From positions 18,927,589 to 18,991,588 of the forward strand of contig OY294048.1 of assembly GCA_958510825.1 (NCBI GenBank): a stretch of 64,000 nucleotides of DNA, written 5' to 3'. Each line of letters begins with the position of its first letter. The first letter of the stretch is position 1. Origin of the DNA: Brachypterus glaber. Taxonomy: Eukaryota > Arthropoda > Insecta > Coleoptera > Kateretidae. Under the pieces are notes generated by a model. That model was not told the DNA's origin. It did not search any database and was given only the letters and a program-made list of their open reading frames with translations. Shown here piece by piece: positions 44,728 to 55,852 of this stretch. Made by a program: the position numbers and the translations under genes.

Positions 44728-44924
44728 ATTATTTCTATATGGTTAGGCTTATGTACGGCATTTCCAAATACAGTGAACGATGCTTCATTCGAACAGCCAA
44801 TATACACAAACACAATACAAAGGTTTATACAAAACCCAGAACACAATCACAACGAAGTCAGGGCTTTAAAAAAAGTCTTTCTATCAAACAGATCGATCAC
44901 ATGCAATGATGGATCTCAATCTGG
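44728..44924 (+). CDS. Notum: Notum coding exon: signal peptide core and mature N-terminus
   Basis: The acceptor is TTTCAG ending at 44727 and the donor is GG|GTAAGT at 44925. The exon starts in phase 0 and ends with two bases (GG) that join an A from the next exon to make Gly. It encodes 65 residues: a hydrophobic run ending LGLCTAFP, a variable low-similarity stretch with QPIYTNTIQRF, then the conserved KKVFLSNRSITCNDGSQSG. No in-frame ATG occurs in this exon, so translation must start further upstream. A hAT-type MITE (44387-44635) ends only 92 bp before the exon. Confidence 0.88.
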
Positions 44925-47900
44925 GTAAGTCATTCAGAATTAAGCTGTGTGTAATTTTCAAAAAGAAACCGACATAGAAGATTTTTTTTTAATTCAGTAC
45001 CTACATTTTATATTTACATACATGTAAATCTAGCATAATATGTTTTATTATAACATATACTACAATAAGTAAAACTTCATGGATAATATCAAATTAAAAA
45101 AATCACACTAACGCAAATGCGTACTTGACAGACGTTTGACGTTTTCGAAATTACAGCTTTATTATAGTATAATATTAAATGGGGTAGGGGCTTTACAGCG
45201 CAGTCCATTACCGCTAAACTGTTACCGCTAAACCGTTATCGCGCCACCGTTACCGCGCATGGACTTTGCCGCTCATGGACTTTACCGCGAAGAAAATTTA
45301 ATTTTTTTAAAGAAAAAAAGATGAAATAAAAATAAATAAATGTTTTGCAGAAAACAATCAAACAGATATAGCTGCTGGGTCCGGATTGTGGCCATTACTA
45401 GTTTTCTTTAAAACATTTCCCTCCAAAGTATGCAAACGCCCCTTGCAACAAAGAACGTCGTAGTTTAAGCACACAATTTTTTTTAACATTCTTTTCTTTC
45501 CTGTATATGAAATGTTTATATACAGCGAGGTCTTTGCCCCTGGAACTTTTCTATATTTCGATAGACATGACGATTCGTACTAAACTGATTATTAATCAGC
45601 GATTTATACAAATCAGTCGATATAAATTTAAAAAAAAACACACACACAAAAAACCCAAACACAGAAATATGGGTACATTTAGTAAACGTTCCAAACCAAA
45701 ACCAAAATTAACCAAACCAAACTGCCATTAATCCCACTGAAATACCCTTACAGAAAATAAAAATAAGGTATAACGATTTTCGCTGTAAAAGTGATACGCG
45801 GTAAAGACCGTTCGCGGTAATGAACTGCGGGTTAATGGTCTTCGCGGTAAAGGACATGGGCGGTAATGGTCTTCGCGGTTGTTTTTCCACTGTAAAGTCC
45901 GGCGCCCATTACATGTTGTCTTAAAACTTAATAGTAGGTACCTCTAAGCAGCTAAGAAATTATTTTTTTATTTGATTTTTTCCCACTTAAAAATAACCTG
46001 AGGGGTAAACCGCTGACAAAATTTTACAGACTACCTCCAAAGTTATTAAAATTTCTTCCGAAAAGGAGGAAATCTTTAAAAATTTCCTTCAGATTACCTC
46101 GTAACCTTCAAAGGTTTCCTCCAGATTGCCTCCAATTTGTACACCTGAATTCCTCCCTCGAAGTAACCTAAAATGTTAAAATTTTAGTGAATTCTTACTT
46201 TCTGACTTAAGAAAAAATATAGATTTTTTTTTTTAAATAAAGAAAATAAATTGGATAGCCGCTTATCCTTACCCATTTTTAATTTGATATACAATTTATT
46301 ATTGCTTTATTTAAGATAAAGCCGTAGAAAATCTGAATTAAGGCATTATATATTCTTTATACTAGGATATTTTTTTTCTGTGTAATAGGTTCTGTATTAA
46401 TAATAGTTTTAACCTTCTTATAAATTATTTAATAGAAAGATATACCCTTTTGCACATGCCACATTTTATCAGTTATTGTATAGCTTTCATTGTTACCAAA
46501 TTATTCAAGACAAACATTACCAGATAAAAAATATCAAGCATAAGTTATTTTGATAAAAAATCCTTGTAATAATATTCAAGAAATTTTACGTTACATAAAA
46601 AAGACCAAATAGTGCCTATAACTCATAATAAGTTTTTATTGCCAAGATGATATTATTATTTAAAAAGTTGATTAACAAAAACAGTATCAAGAAGTATTAA
46701 TCTAACCCCCTCATTTAAAATTTCCTCTTCTTCTTCTTCTTCTTATTCTTCTTCTTCTTCAAAATGTCCTTTTGGACACTAAATTAAAGTGACCCAAAAG
46801 GACTTAATGGTCTTGAACTCTCGTTCTTTTTGACCAGATACAAGTATTAGAGACTTGAAGCGAGTCTCTCCAATCATTTCAACTAAATATAATTTCTTAT
46901 TAACATAACCTCAAAAAAAAAGAACGTGGTTAACCCACAAAAGTACATCACAAACATCAAATATTCAATTTAAATATGAAAAACGGTTTCGCAGTATTAA
47001 TATTTTCATTACAAACACATTTTAACATAAAATAGTCTGGATGTGACTAAACAGCGTTAAATGAATTACAAAATCGCGCCGTAGACTTGTTGCCGGTTTT
47101 CTCGTAAGGAACACAACTCCCTTAAAATTTCTCGATTACGATCACAAAAATTCCACCACCCACGAAGATATTAAAAATTTTCTCAACCAGTAATGGTGCC
47201 CAACATTTTCAGGCTGATACAACTCCAGTTTCAGTGACCCCCCCCCCCCCCCTTCAAACTTTATTTAAACTAATTCATATTCAGACAAATAGCATAGGCC
47301 TTAAGACTGCCAGGTGGGGACATGGAAAACCCCAATGAGTTAATTTTAAGTAAAAAAACATATTTCGTCTATGGGCACAGTTTAAAGGCCCATTCCCTGT
47401 ATCAAGCTCAGTTGTGAGAAAAACCGTTGCGAAATAGGAGTAAGTGAATGTGCTCTGGGGGTTTGTGGAACAAACAAATTTATACTAACATTTTACAATA
47501 TTTTTAAGTAATAATATACTAAATATTGATTACAATTTATTACCAATGGAGCTCTCTACAACTAGAATTATGAAACAAAAGACGTCTACCCTATCTCTAT
47601 CTCATTTGTGCTACACTTTCCAGCCAACCAAATAAATACTGTATTTGTTTTTCATACAACAAATACAGTATTTATTTGGTTGGCCGGAAAGTGTAGCAGT
47701 GAGCGGCACGAACGAACATAGCTAATGTGAATCTGTAGAATAAGATAATTCTACTAAAATTTAGATGGCGCCAGTAATTTCTTTAATAAAATAAATATAG
47801 TTACACTTTTCGCCCGGCCAAGTAAATATTGTATTTGTTCAACAAAGAACAAATACAGAATTTGTTTGGTTGGGTGGAAGTGGGAGTGTATGTATGTATT

Positions 47901-50900
47901 CTATCCTTTTTGGGTAGAACTTTTGTCCCTGTCTAATCTAACGGGAGAAATCTCCATTAACTATTTTATACTCATTTTGCTGGCTGTAACTTATCTCAGC
48001 CAGAAAAATATTTGTTACTGGCTGACTAACATTATTTATTCATTTGTGGGTAAATCCAGCAAAGGGAGTCTTGACATATTATGGAAGTCTTATAGTCATA
48101 TTATGAGAGTCCTATAGCACATTATGGCAGTCTTATGGGACTAGCGACCCGAAAGCTCTCGCTGAAAGCTCTCAGGGGCTGAATATGGGACATCCCATCG
48201 AAGTTTATTGTGGAAGCTCCCTAGAAACTTCCTGGAAGTAATTTTGTTGATTGAGACGTTTGTATAGATTATTTTATACCTTTATGTCAAAACTGCTTAT
48301 GAATGAATATAATACCAACCATTTTTGTTTCCAAAGCAACTTGTTTAAGTTTTTATTTTTTGCTAACGTTTCTCAGAATATTCAAAAAATTAATTTTTAA
48401 TTTTTTTATAATTATAATTATCAAAGTAAAGTTTATTACATATTTAATTATCAAACAATAATTTTTATTGAAATAAATAGAGTTTGTTATTTTTTTCTGT
48501 GTATTTTATATTGATTTAATAAACCCCACGTAGTTAATTTGGTAATGTAAGATGCTAGATGCTGAAATCTTTCAACCAACATTTCTATTTTTCCCACATA
48601 CAAAAACGTTTTCATTTTCAATTCTTTTAGTTTATTTCAGCTTAAACTGTAGCCGCTTTATTAATTATTTTGCAAATTTTTTCTTTTATAATATATCAGA
48701 ACTATCGATGGTTAATTCCCCAAAATAAGCATATTTTCGAAAAGCTTCTAAATAAATATGACTATAAAAACATTTATTAATTACAGATTCTATTTGAGAA
48801 AATCCCATACAAGTAAAAAATGGATAATATTTTTAGAAGGTGGATGGTACTGTTATGATCATCACAGTTGTAGAAATAGATGGTTAAGGCAAAGGCATTA
48901 CATGACCTCTTCGCAATGGCCTGAAACTAGAGACAGTAAGTTATGTTAAATTACTACTTATTAAACTAAAAAGTATAATTTGCTTCTATCCGTTACCTAT
49001 TAAAAAATCACTATTAGTATACCAAACACATCCACAACAAGTAGTGATACAGCGCGTCATTAAATGATTTTTTTTTTATCAACTTCGTGAATTATTTAGT
49101 TTTATTGCTACATTTTGTAAAAGATCTAATAAAATGGTATTGAGAATTTTCAAACTGATGCAATAAAACTTACTACATTTAAAATTCTAATGTCAAATCG
49201 TTTACATTTACGGAATTTTAATGCTTGGGCTTGCCAATCGCGGAATAAGGTGCCTTGCTATTTAAATTAGACAATTTTATTTGTCAATGTCAGTTCTTGG
49301 TGTAGAATTAATTTGCAAGTATATAAGATGCACTATTACTATTATTCGTATTATACATATAAAAAGCACATTTAGTATATTTAAAAATATAGATTAAACT
49401 TTCCTAAAATAAGTTGTGCTAATTATAATCTAAATAATAATTATTATTTAGATTTTAAAATTGAGCATACTAGGTACTTTATTTTGTTTGAAAATTTCGT
49501 ATATTAGAATTGGAGTACAAAATATTTTAGGATCTCTAAATGAACGGCGAAATATTCTAATTCATAAACAACATAATCAATTTACCTGAATAAAAATCGT
49601 GTCAGAAGCATGCAAAATTTCACTTTTTTTTTACAGTTCTTTAAAATAACTAGCTGGCTTGGGAAAATTAAGGATTTTTTTCAGGTATGTAATCTCAACT
49701 TGATTCGAACGACCTACAAAATATCAAATAATATATGTTTCGATGTGTTTGTGAAAAATTTTTTATTGGAAAATTCGGAAAATTGTGGAATCCATAGCCC
49801 CCGAAACGCCTATCGTTTGCGGTAACCACGATTGTGTGTGTTATTCATAATGACAATAGCTTCTGATTACATACCTGAAAAAAATACTTAATTTTCCTGA
49901 GCCGGCTAGGTATAAAACCCCTTAACTTTAATACTTAGAAATAACTTAAGAGCCTATGTTTTCCCAAACTTTTTAATTTTTATGTAGAATCTCCCTTAAA
50001 AATGTTGTATCCTTAGTATACATATACATATTTAAGATTTTAAAATATAATTTTAGCCTTGTTTTAATTTCAGTTGGAGGTATATTATCCCCAAATATGG
50101 AAGAAAATCCATTCTGGTGGAACGCAAATCACGTTTTTATACCGTACTGTACTAGTGACATCTGGAGCGGTTCAAAGCCAGCTTCACCACATGACATGTT
50201 CAGCTTCATGGGCTCTTCCATAGTACTGCAAGTTGTGAAAGACCTCGTACCTCTGGGTCTAGAAAACAGCACCGATTTACTGTTGACAGGGAGTAGCGCT
50301 GGCGGAACTGGAGTTATGTTAAACTTAGACTACGTTAAAGAGTTATTACATGAAGAGTTACACTTGCGGCAAATTATTGTTAGAGGAGTGACTGATTCTG
50401 GATGGTTTCTGGATAGGTCACCTTATGCACAGGGAAGTTCCTTGCTAAAGCCTACGATTGAAGCTAGTAAGAAAGGAATGGACTACTGGAGAGGAAAAAT
50501 TCCTGAAAGATGTAGAAATGAGTATCCAAATGAGCCATGGAAGTGTTATTTTGGATATAGACTTTATCCCCATTTAAAAAGTGAGTTCGATTTAGCATTA
50601 TAAATGAATTAACTACATTTAAAAATTATATCTTGATTAAGTTTAATTTAGTTGAAAACGTAACACGCTTTGCTTTGAATAATTGTCTGTATTTTGTCAA
50701 TTCAATTTGGTGTATTTAGGTTATGTAAATTAGCTGTTGTTTACTTTTTCCAGCCAGCTAGATGGGACAGAATATAGCTACAGTCAATTTTTTAAAACAT
50801 TTGACCAAATGCTGTACATTTTGCATTCATTGTACATTCTACAATGTATTAGCATAGAAATACCTTTAAAATTATATTTTTTGTGAATGCGCATTTTTTT

Positions 50901-53900
50901 TCCTTATGCATGCCCCCCCTTAAAATTAAATAAATCCGCACCTGGAAGGAGCTGTAGAGGCTCTTTACAGCTACCCGTATTTTTTGAGTGTTGTACTCCT
51001 AATTTTTTTGTTATTAATTAAATTTTATTAGTTGAATTAAAAATTGAGTAGTAGACTTTTCATTTCTAGGCTACGCTTAAAAAAGTCTATTATCTAGTCC
51101 CTTAGAAACAAGGCCGCAAATTTTATTATGATTATTAATAAAACTATACGACTGCCGTAAAACAAGAAAGACTTTTACATGCTAGCTTTAATCAATAAAA
51201 AAGAAATAAAATTTATTATATTTATCATAACTTTGACCACATACAAAACACCGCGGTACCGACAATAACAATCTTCTATCTATCTCATCGTTGACCTGAA
51301 TAAAACGCATTGTTAAAAAACTATGAACTAGTTATATCCATATAAATATCACTTAAAGTATCATACACACAAAAAAGTAAACAGGCAACACTAGTCCAAA
51401 ACCAAAAATTAGATTTTTCCTATATAACCAAGTACACAATCAGCGGACCTTGGCCCAGGGCAAAACTACGGTGTGAAGTCCAAAGAGCTAGACTACTACT
51501 AGGGCTGTTCTGCGGCCGCCTTAACCTAGCAAACATTGGTTCATTGACAGCCCGTTGGCCAAACATTGGCGTGTCAATGTTTCCTACATTGGACCAATGT
51601 TGGCAAACCCACGACCACATCAGCCGCCTAGTCCTAAATTGGCCTCCCGAAGACCAACGAAAACTTCGGGCGGGCAATGTAGGACCAATGCAGTTTTGCC
51701 AACATTGGCCGTCGTATGTGGCCTAAGGGCTGCTGATGTCTCCACAATGTGTTGGCCCAATGTGGGTTTGCCAACGGGTGGCCAACGAACCAGTGTTTGA
51801 TGGGTAATATGCATATCTAACCACCCGGAGAAACATCTTAGATCAAGAATAGGCCAATTTTGTTCCATGTAATAAGGAAGAGAAGAGGCCCTCGTGGTTG
51901 AGGCAATCTTAACTGGACTGGACATTCGTCTATATGTCCTATCCGATTTTCCGAGCCTGGGTGAATTTTTGGCATGTGTTTTCCTCACGATAAAGGCCTA
52001 GTTTCGGATGATTCCTATTTAACTAGCCCCAGTTTCGATAAATTCTGTAAATCTCCAATTCATGGGAGGATTGGTGTAGTGGACTACCGCGTCGTACTTG
52101 ACGAGTTTACTACCCAAAATAGCGTGAGTTCGATTCTTACCGGCGCCGATTCGCCTTTTTTAGTTAATTAATAATTGAAATTTGGCGAAGGCGTAAGTGA
52201 AGCGGACACTCCCTATAAATTGGTTCGAAAGTCAATTAAAGCCGGTGGTTCCCTCTACTACTAGCCCACACAAGTCCTGGACTTAGGGGATGCTTAATTA
52301 AGTAGAATAGTATGAGGTCAAACAAAAATGTAATGTAAAAAATGTAATTGGGACAATGTTGGGCCCAAACATGGTTTTCTGGGTTTAGCAATCATTATTT
52401 ATAATTAAAAAAAAAAACAAAAAAAAATACTTAAATAAAAAAGAGTCATCGAATCTTACTTTACTGTATATATTTTCCTACGACCTAGTTAGTAGTTAGT
52501 GCCTATTTCCCACCCGTTGCCTATGACAACAGTTGGAAAGTGACAATCAGCTAATTTTACATATCTGCTGTCAGACGTTTATGTTTTTTTTTTCAATTCT
52601 TGGGAGTGATAACTGTTGCTACCACCTCCTGGATCCGTCCCTTGATTTACTATGCATACTGTTCTTTAAATCAAGGGTAAATTATCCTGAAGAAACTATC
52701 AATAAAACCATTAAAATATTTAATTGGTATACCAACTATAGTAAAAAGAACTATCTATTAGAAGGATTTAAACAAAACATCCACTATGAAAATCTGATCC
52801 TATTTGAAGATATAGTAACTTAGTATCTTCCGTGTACCTATTAAAATATACGCAATACTAAAAAATATCAACATTCATATATTTTGCTTTATAAACAAAA
52901 ATTTTTATATATTGTTTATTTTTCAGCTGAACTATTTGTCTTTCAATGGCTGTTTGATGAAGCTCAAATGAACGCAGATAACGTAGGCACTCCAGTGACC
53001 AAACAACAGTGGGATTATATCCACAAAATGGGTGATGCGTTGCGTCAAAGTTTTGAGAACGTTTCCGCCGTGTTCGCCCCTTCCTGTATATCCCACTCTG
53101 TACTTACCAAGAGAGACTGGCAAAACGTTAAAATCGACGATATTTCTATTGCAGAGGCCCTGCATTGTTGGGAACAAAAAACAAGCAGGCGAAGAGCTAA
53201 GAGACTGAAGAACGCTAAAATGTTTGGGGACCAGCCGAGGGTGGGTCACCGACAAACGAAAAAACTAAGTGCAGATAGACAATTAAATGGTTTAAGCAAT
53301 TCGACAAATACTAGTAATAATGAAAATGAGATGAACAATAAAAGAAGAAAGAGAAGGAAGCACAAGAAGAATAGAAAAGGAAAGAAAAGGCGAGGTAATT
53401 ATCTGATTTTTATCGGTTTGTTTAGTTTTGTTTGTAATTAAAAAAAAAGTTTAGCATAAATGAACAGGAATTAGATTTTGATCAATAAAAATTCTTTATG
53501 AGGTAAGGGGCAGTTTAGCAATTGCGTCACCCACCTAGCGGGGCCTATAAAAAAGTTAAAAAGTTAGTCTCAAACGTTATACGAAAACGTTATAAAATAT
53601 ATAAATCTAACCTTAAAAACTAATGTTTGACAAAAACGTTATAAAATGTATAAATCTAACCTTAAAAACTAACGTTTGACAAAAACGTTATAAAATATAT
53701 AAATATAACGTTAGTTTCCCAACTAAATTCTAACCTTTTTCTAACCTTATTCTAACTTTAAATATTTTTTAAATTTTCATTATTAATACGTAAGCTATAG
53801 TAGAAAATACTCATTTCAGACAGCTATGTGCCTAGGTTTGATAATTATTTATTATTTCTATAAGTTTAAAAAAATATCCCCCAAAAGTCAAAATTATAGT

Positions 53901-55230
53901 AAGTCTGGCAACGCTGTACTAGAATTAAAAAAATATTGTAAGATTCTGAATGTATAAATAAATATTAACTAAATAAATATAAAGTTTTTCTGAGAGGTAA
54001 ACGTATTTATTGAAGTATAACAGCATATTACACGAAAAATATTTAGGGCCACCTAAAAAGATGGCTATTTTATAAATAAATGTAACGAAATTATGTTTAA
54101 AAATATTATGATTGCTAAAACACATTAAGATTTATTTATATGAATAAATTTGTCTACAGCTGCCATTTTATGATGCAGGTAGAATGTTTATTCCCTGTCC
54201 GGAAGGGGGCAGTATTTATAGCTGAAGTGTTTTTGTGAGCGACATCTATTCACTTTGTTATCCATGGTATAATTCCTAGGCACCTATACTGCCCTGATAA
54301 AGTAAAGGGCAGTAAATGACATTGGTCAATAGCAGCGTTTTCAAAATATTACATCCAAACGCCGCTATGCCACAAGTGTCACTTACTGCCCTTTCCTTTA
54401 ACAGGGCAGTATAGTAAGGTTACAGTATCTTAGTCATACTTTGTCTTTAGTTTTTGGTTTTTGAACTTATATACAGCTTTTCTAAAACCGAGAACCAGAG
54501 CAAAAACAGACCAAGTACATAAGAACAAAGTAAACTCAGATAAAGTGACCCTAACCTACAGTATAACTCATATGAAATGAATCTAAAATTTGCTTTGCAC
54601 TAGGTAGTCACTGATTACGTAGTGTAAATTAGGGGTCTTTTGTTTGCGAAAAATACCTTCGTAATCTAAAGCGTTTTTTTTAAGGGAAAAATAAATATCA
54701 AACTGTTTGAAGTTGGTAATTCTGCCATATAGAATAGAAATTTATTAAACATTCCAAGCGAATCGCATAGTGCAAAACTATTAAAAATAAATTCACTGAC
54801 TTCCATTGCAACATATTAAATGAATTTTAAAATTTTGTGAATATTAACTTAGTATGTATTTTTGTTTTCAGAGCGTCTTCAAAATCAAATCACACTAAAC
54901 AACCAAACCTCAATTCCCAATACAGCAGCTAATAATCTAAACTCTTTGGATAAAAGGGCTCAAAGGTCAGTTCTTCATTCTCAAAGACGCCCAAATAACA
55001 AACACTGTGCTCACAGGAGATTAGAAAAGTGCTCATGGCCTCAATGTAATCATTCTTGTCCAAAACTCCATAATCCGTATACAGGAGAAGAAATGGACTT
55101 CATTGACCTGTTGAAGTCCTTTGGACTGGATATGGAAAGTGTGGCAAACGCACTTGGTATCGACATGGTAACATTAAATAACATGGATCATTCTGAGTTG
55201 TTAAATTTACTTACACAAACGAACAGTTAG
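44728..55230 (+). CDS. Notum: Notum, secreted palmitoleoyl-protein carboxylesterase (5 exons, start codon outside the sure part)
   Basis: Coding exons are 44728-44924, 44925 intron to 48787-48935, 50074-50580, 52927-53394 and 54872-55230. All four introns are GT-AG, and the exons sum to 1680 nt, giving 559 residues plus TAG. Family knowledge: Notum is an extracellular alpha/beta hydrolase that removes palmitoleate from Wnt and antagonises Wnt signalling. Seen in the sequence: a hydrophobic stretch IISIWLGLCTAF at the N-end (rest of a signal peptide), the conserved block FLSNRSITCNDGS, FLEGGWYCYDH (oxyanion-hole region), the nucleophile elbow GSSAGG (Ser190 of the partial protein), FDEAQ (Asp295), CISH (His341), and a C-terminal WPQCNHSCP cysteine block with TGEEM. 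The Ser-Asp and Asp-His spacings (105 and 46) are close to those of the human enzyme. A basic K/R-rich stretch precedes the C-terminal block. The gene appears intact; only the 5' end and UTRs are unresolved. Confidence 0.95.
45178..45909. mobile_element. Element built on repeated TTACCGC motif (in Notum intron)
   Basis: The left part (45200-45292) has at least four TTACCGC plus variants, with GGGGCTTTACAGCG before them. The right part (45790-45890) has the inverse GCGGTAA at least four times plus variants, and ends CTGTAAAGTCCGGCGCCCAT. TA probably flanks both ends. It has no open frame of note. Confidence 0.55.
45998..46165. repeat. Repeat with CCTCCAATTTGTACACCTGA
   Basis: GAGGGGTAAACCGCTGAC is followed by several AGGAAATCT/CCTCCAGATT-like pieces and CAATTTGTACACCTGAATTC. 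A shorter relative with the same CAATTTGTACACCTGAATTC and TTTACCCCTC lies at 30255-30325. Non-coding. Confidence 0.45.
46723..46760. repeat. CTT microsatellite (Notum intron)
   Basis: About eleven CTT units interrupted by one ATT. A similar shorter run is at 24121-24140. Confidence 0.8.
47119..47320 (+). mobile_element. 5'-truncated copy of a LINE related to the 14-kb element (in Notum intron)
   Basis: The reading frame at 47119-47193 gives LKFLDYDH...DIKNFLNQ followed by TAA, matching the last residues of the LINE ORF2 at 18936-19006 (FLDYDHE...KIKNVLNQ). The 3' UTR follows, with TGGTGCCCA, GATACAACTCCAGTTTCAGTGA, a run of C, and AGCATAGGCCTTAAGAC. It belongs to a sister subfamily rather than being a direct copy, because the 3' UTR is diverged. 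It lies in sense orientation within the first large Notum intron. Confidence 0.8.
47609..47698. repeat. Near-perfect hairpin 1 in Notum intron
   Basis: TGCTACACTTTCCAGCCAAC...TACTGTATTTGTT is mirrored by AACAAATACAGTA...GTTGGCCGGAAAGTGTAGCA, with arms of about 41 bp, a short loop and one mismatch. It lies in sense within an intron, so it would be transcribed with Notum. Confidence 0.75.
47802..47888. repeat. Related hairpin 2 in Notum intron
   Basis: TTACACTTTTCGCCCGGCCA and AAATATTGTATTTGTTC are mirrored, less well, by GAACAAATACAGAATTTGT and TTGGTTGGGTGGAAGTGGGA. It is a diverged homologue of the hairpin at 47609-47698, about 100 bp away. Confidence 0.65.
48787..48935 (+). CDS. Notum: Notum coding exon: oxyanion-hole region
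   Basis: The acceptor is AATTACAG ending at 48786 and the donor is GACA|GTAAGT at 48936. The first base completes the Gly codon begun by the previous exon. The exon then encodes FYLRKSHTSKKWIIFLEGGW and YCYDHHSCRNRWLR, closing with MTSSQWPETRD. The EGGWYCYD and SSQWPETRD motifs are diagnostic of Notum within the pectin-acetylesterase-like superfamily. It ends after the first base of a codon. Confidence 0.93.
50074..50580 (+). CDS. Notum: Notum coding exon: nucleophile serine
   Basis: The acceptor is TTTCAG ending at 50073 and the donor is AAAA|GTGAGT at 50581. After IGGILSPN come NPFWWNANHVFIPYC, WSGSK, the nucleophile elbow LLTGSSAGGTGVMLNLD, and GVTDSGWFLDR. The exon ends in CYFGYRLYPHLK, plus one base of the next codon. 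This is the longest exon and carries most of the hydrolase core. Confidence 0.95.
51530..51800. repeat. Repeat rich in CCAACATTGG (in Notum intron)
   Basis: ATTGG/CCAAT-containing decamers (CCAATGTTGG, CCAACATTGG, AACATTGGC) recur about ten times in both orientations. A further GGGACAATGTTGGGCCC lies at 52350-52367 and may belong to the other end. Open frames across it in both strands are shadows of the repeat. Confidence 0.5.
52064..52320 (+). mobile_element. tRNA-derived SINE (in Notum intron)
   Basis: The sequence has an A-box-like TGGTGTAGTGG at 52072-52082 and a B-box-like GAGTTCGATTC at 52126-52136, 54 bp apart, as in tRNA-derived SINE heads. About 170 bp of unrelated body follow. It does not fold into a complete tRNA cloverleaf that I can trace, so it is not called a tRNA gene. 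It lies in the intron between the second and third large Notum exons. Confidence 0.5.
52927..53394 (+). CDS. Notum: Notum coding exon: catalytic Asp and His, basic tract
   Basis: The acceptor is TTTTTCAG ending at 52926 and the donor is CGAG|GTAATT at 53395. It encodes LFVFQWLFDEAQ (catalytic Asp), DNVGTPVT, VSAVFAPSCISHSV (catalytic His) and KIDDISIAEALHCWE. A variable tail follows, rich in Asn/Ser and then strongly basic (NKRRKRRKHKKNRKGKKRR). The basic tail is not part of the enzyme core. It may contact heparan sulphate, since Notum is known to bind glypicans, but that is inference. Confidence 0.95.
53581..53712. repeat. 49-bp tandem repeat, 2.6 copies (in Notum intron)
   Basis: Units start at 53581, 53630 and 53679, each with AAAACGTTATAAAAT, ATAAATCTAACCTTAAAAAC and CGTTTGAC. 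Copies differ at few positions. Confidence 0.85.
54287..54411. mobile_element. TA-flanked hairpin MITE with AGGGCAGTA motif (in Notum intron)
   Basis: TACTGCCCTGATAAAGTAAA and GGGCAGTAAATGACA are mirrored by TGTCACTTACTGCCC and CTTTAACAGGGCAGTA. The arms are about 55 bp, with TA on both sides. Confidence 0.7.
54872..55230 (+). CDS. Notum: Notum last coding exon: Cys-rich C-terminus
   Basis: The acceptor is TTTTCAG ending at 54871; its first two bases complete a Glu codon. The exon encodes a variable linker, then NKHCAHRRLEKCSWPQCNHS and CPKLHNPYTGEEMDFIDLL, and ends LLNLLTQTNS with TAG at 55228-55230. The WPxCNxSCP cysteine cluster and the TGxEM motif match the Notum C-terminus. An ATTAAA at 55262-55267 is only a weak candidate poly(A) signal, so the 3' UTR end is not fixed. 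Confidence 0.93.
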
Positions 55231-55317
55231 ATTGATCACAAAAAGCAGTCTTAAAAAATCGATTAAATAGCATCAATCAATTTTTCCAATCATCGCACAC
55301 AGGTAAAAAATTCAAAA

Positions 55318-55852
55318 AAAAGCGGAAAAAAATCATGAAGCGTCGAATATTGAATAGTTATAAGCCTTATAGTGTCCTCTAAATGATTTCAATACAGTTT
55401 TTTGAAAATATTTGCGAGCTTGCGTAAAAAATTATTGTTACATTGCATCGATATCTCAGAAACCGTAACAAATATGTTTTTTAAATTTGGTACTAAGTTT
55501 CAATATTAAGCAGATTTGTTTCATCCACACCCTTAGGCGGGAGAGGAGCTAACTTAAAAATAAGTGAAATGGGGGTGTTTTTTATTCAAAAAAAAGTATT
55601 AAGAAAATTAAGATATTGTATATGCAATACCTTTCTATTATTTAATACCCCATATTTGTATTATTTTTTAAAATTTAAAAAATACAGCCCTAAAGAATTT
55701 TAAATGTAAGATATTGCATATGCAACGTGCCACTTAAATTTAATTTATTAGACAAGGTTGCAAACATTTTGGAAAAAGTGTATTGAAATCATTTAGAGGA
55801 TACTACAAGGTTTATAAATATTCAACATTTTACGCTTCATGATTTTTTCCGT
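55318..55852. mobile_element. Inverted-repeat element just downstream of the Notum stop
   Basis: GCGGAAAAAAATCATGAAGC and CCTCTAAATGATTTCAATAC are mirrored by GTATTGAAATCATTTAGAGG and CGCTTCATGATTTTTTCCG. The arms are about 95 bp. It starts 88 bp after the Notum stop codon and could lie in its 3' UTR. The frame at 55839-56075 starts at its right edge and is not supported as a gene. Confidence 0.65.

Noticed and set aside
49610..49825. Extra Notum exon between 48935 and 50074
   Set aside because: The flanking exons join in phase and in conserved sequence without it; the frame has no Notum similarity.
51420..51988. Frames on both strands over 51420-51988
   Set aside because: They arise from the repeated CCAACATTGG units, which are free of stops by composition.
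52064..52140. Possible tRNA gene
   Set aside because: A and B boxes are present, but no full cloverleaf can be drawn and a SINE body follows.
52533..52823. Extra Notum exon between 50580 and 52927
   Set aside because: The joined frame YPHLK-TELFVFQW is already continuous with the family; this frame lies in the intron.
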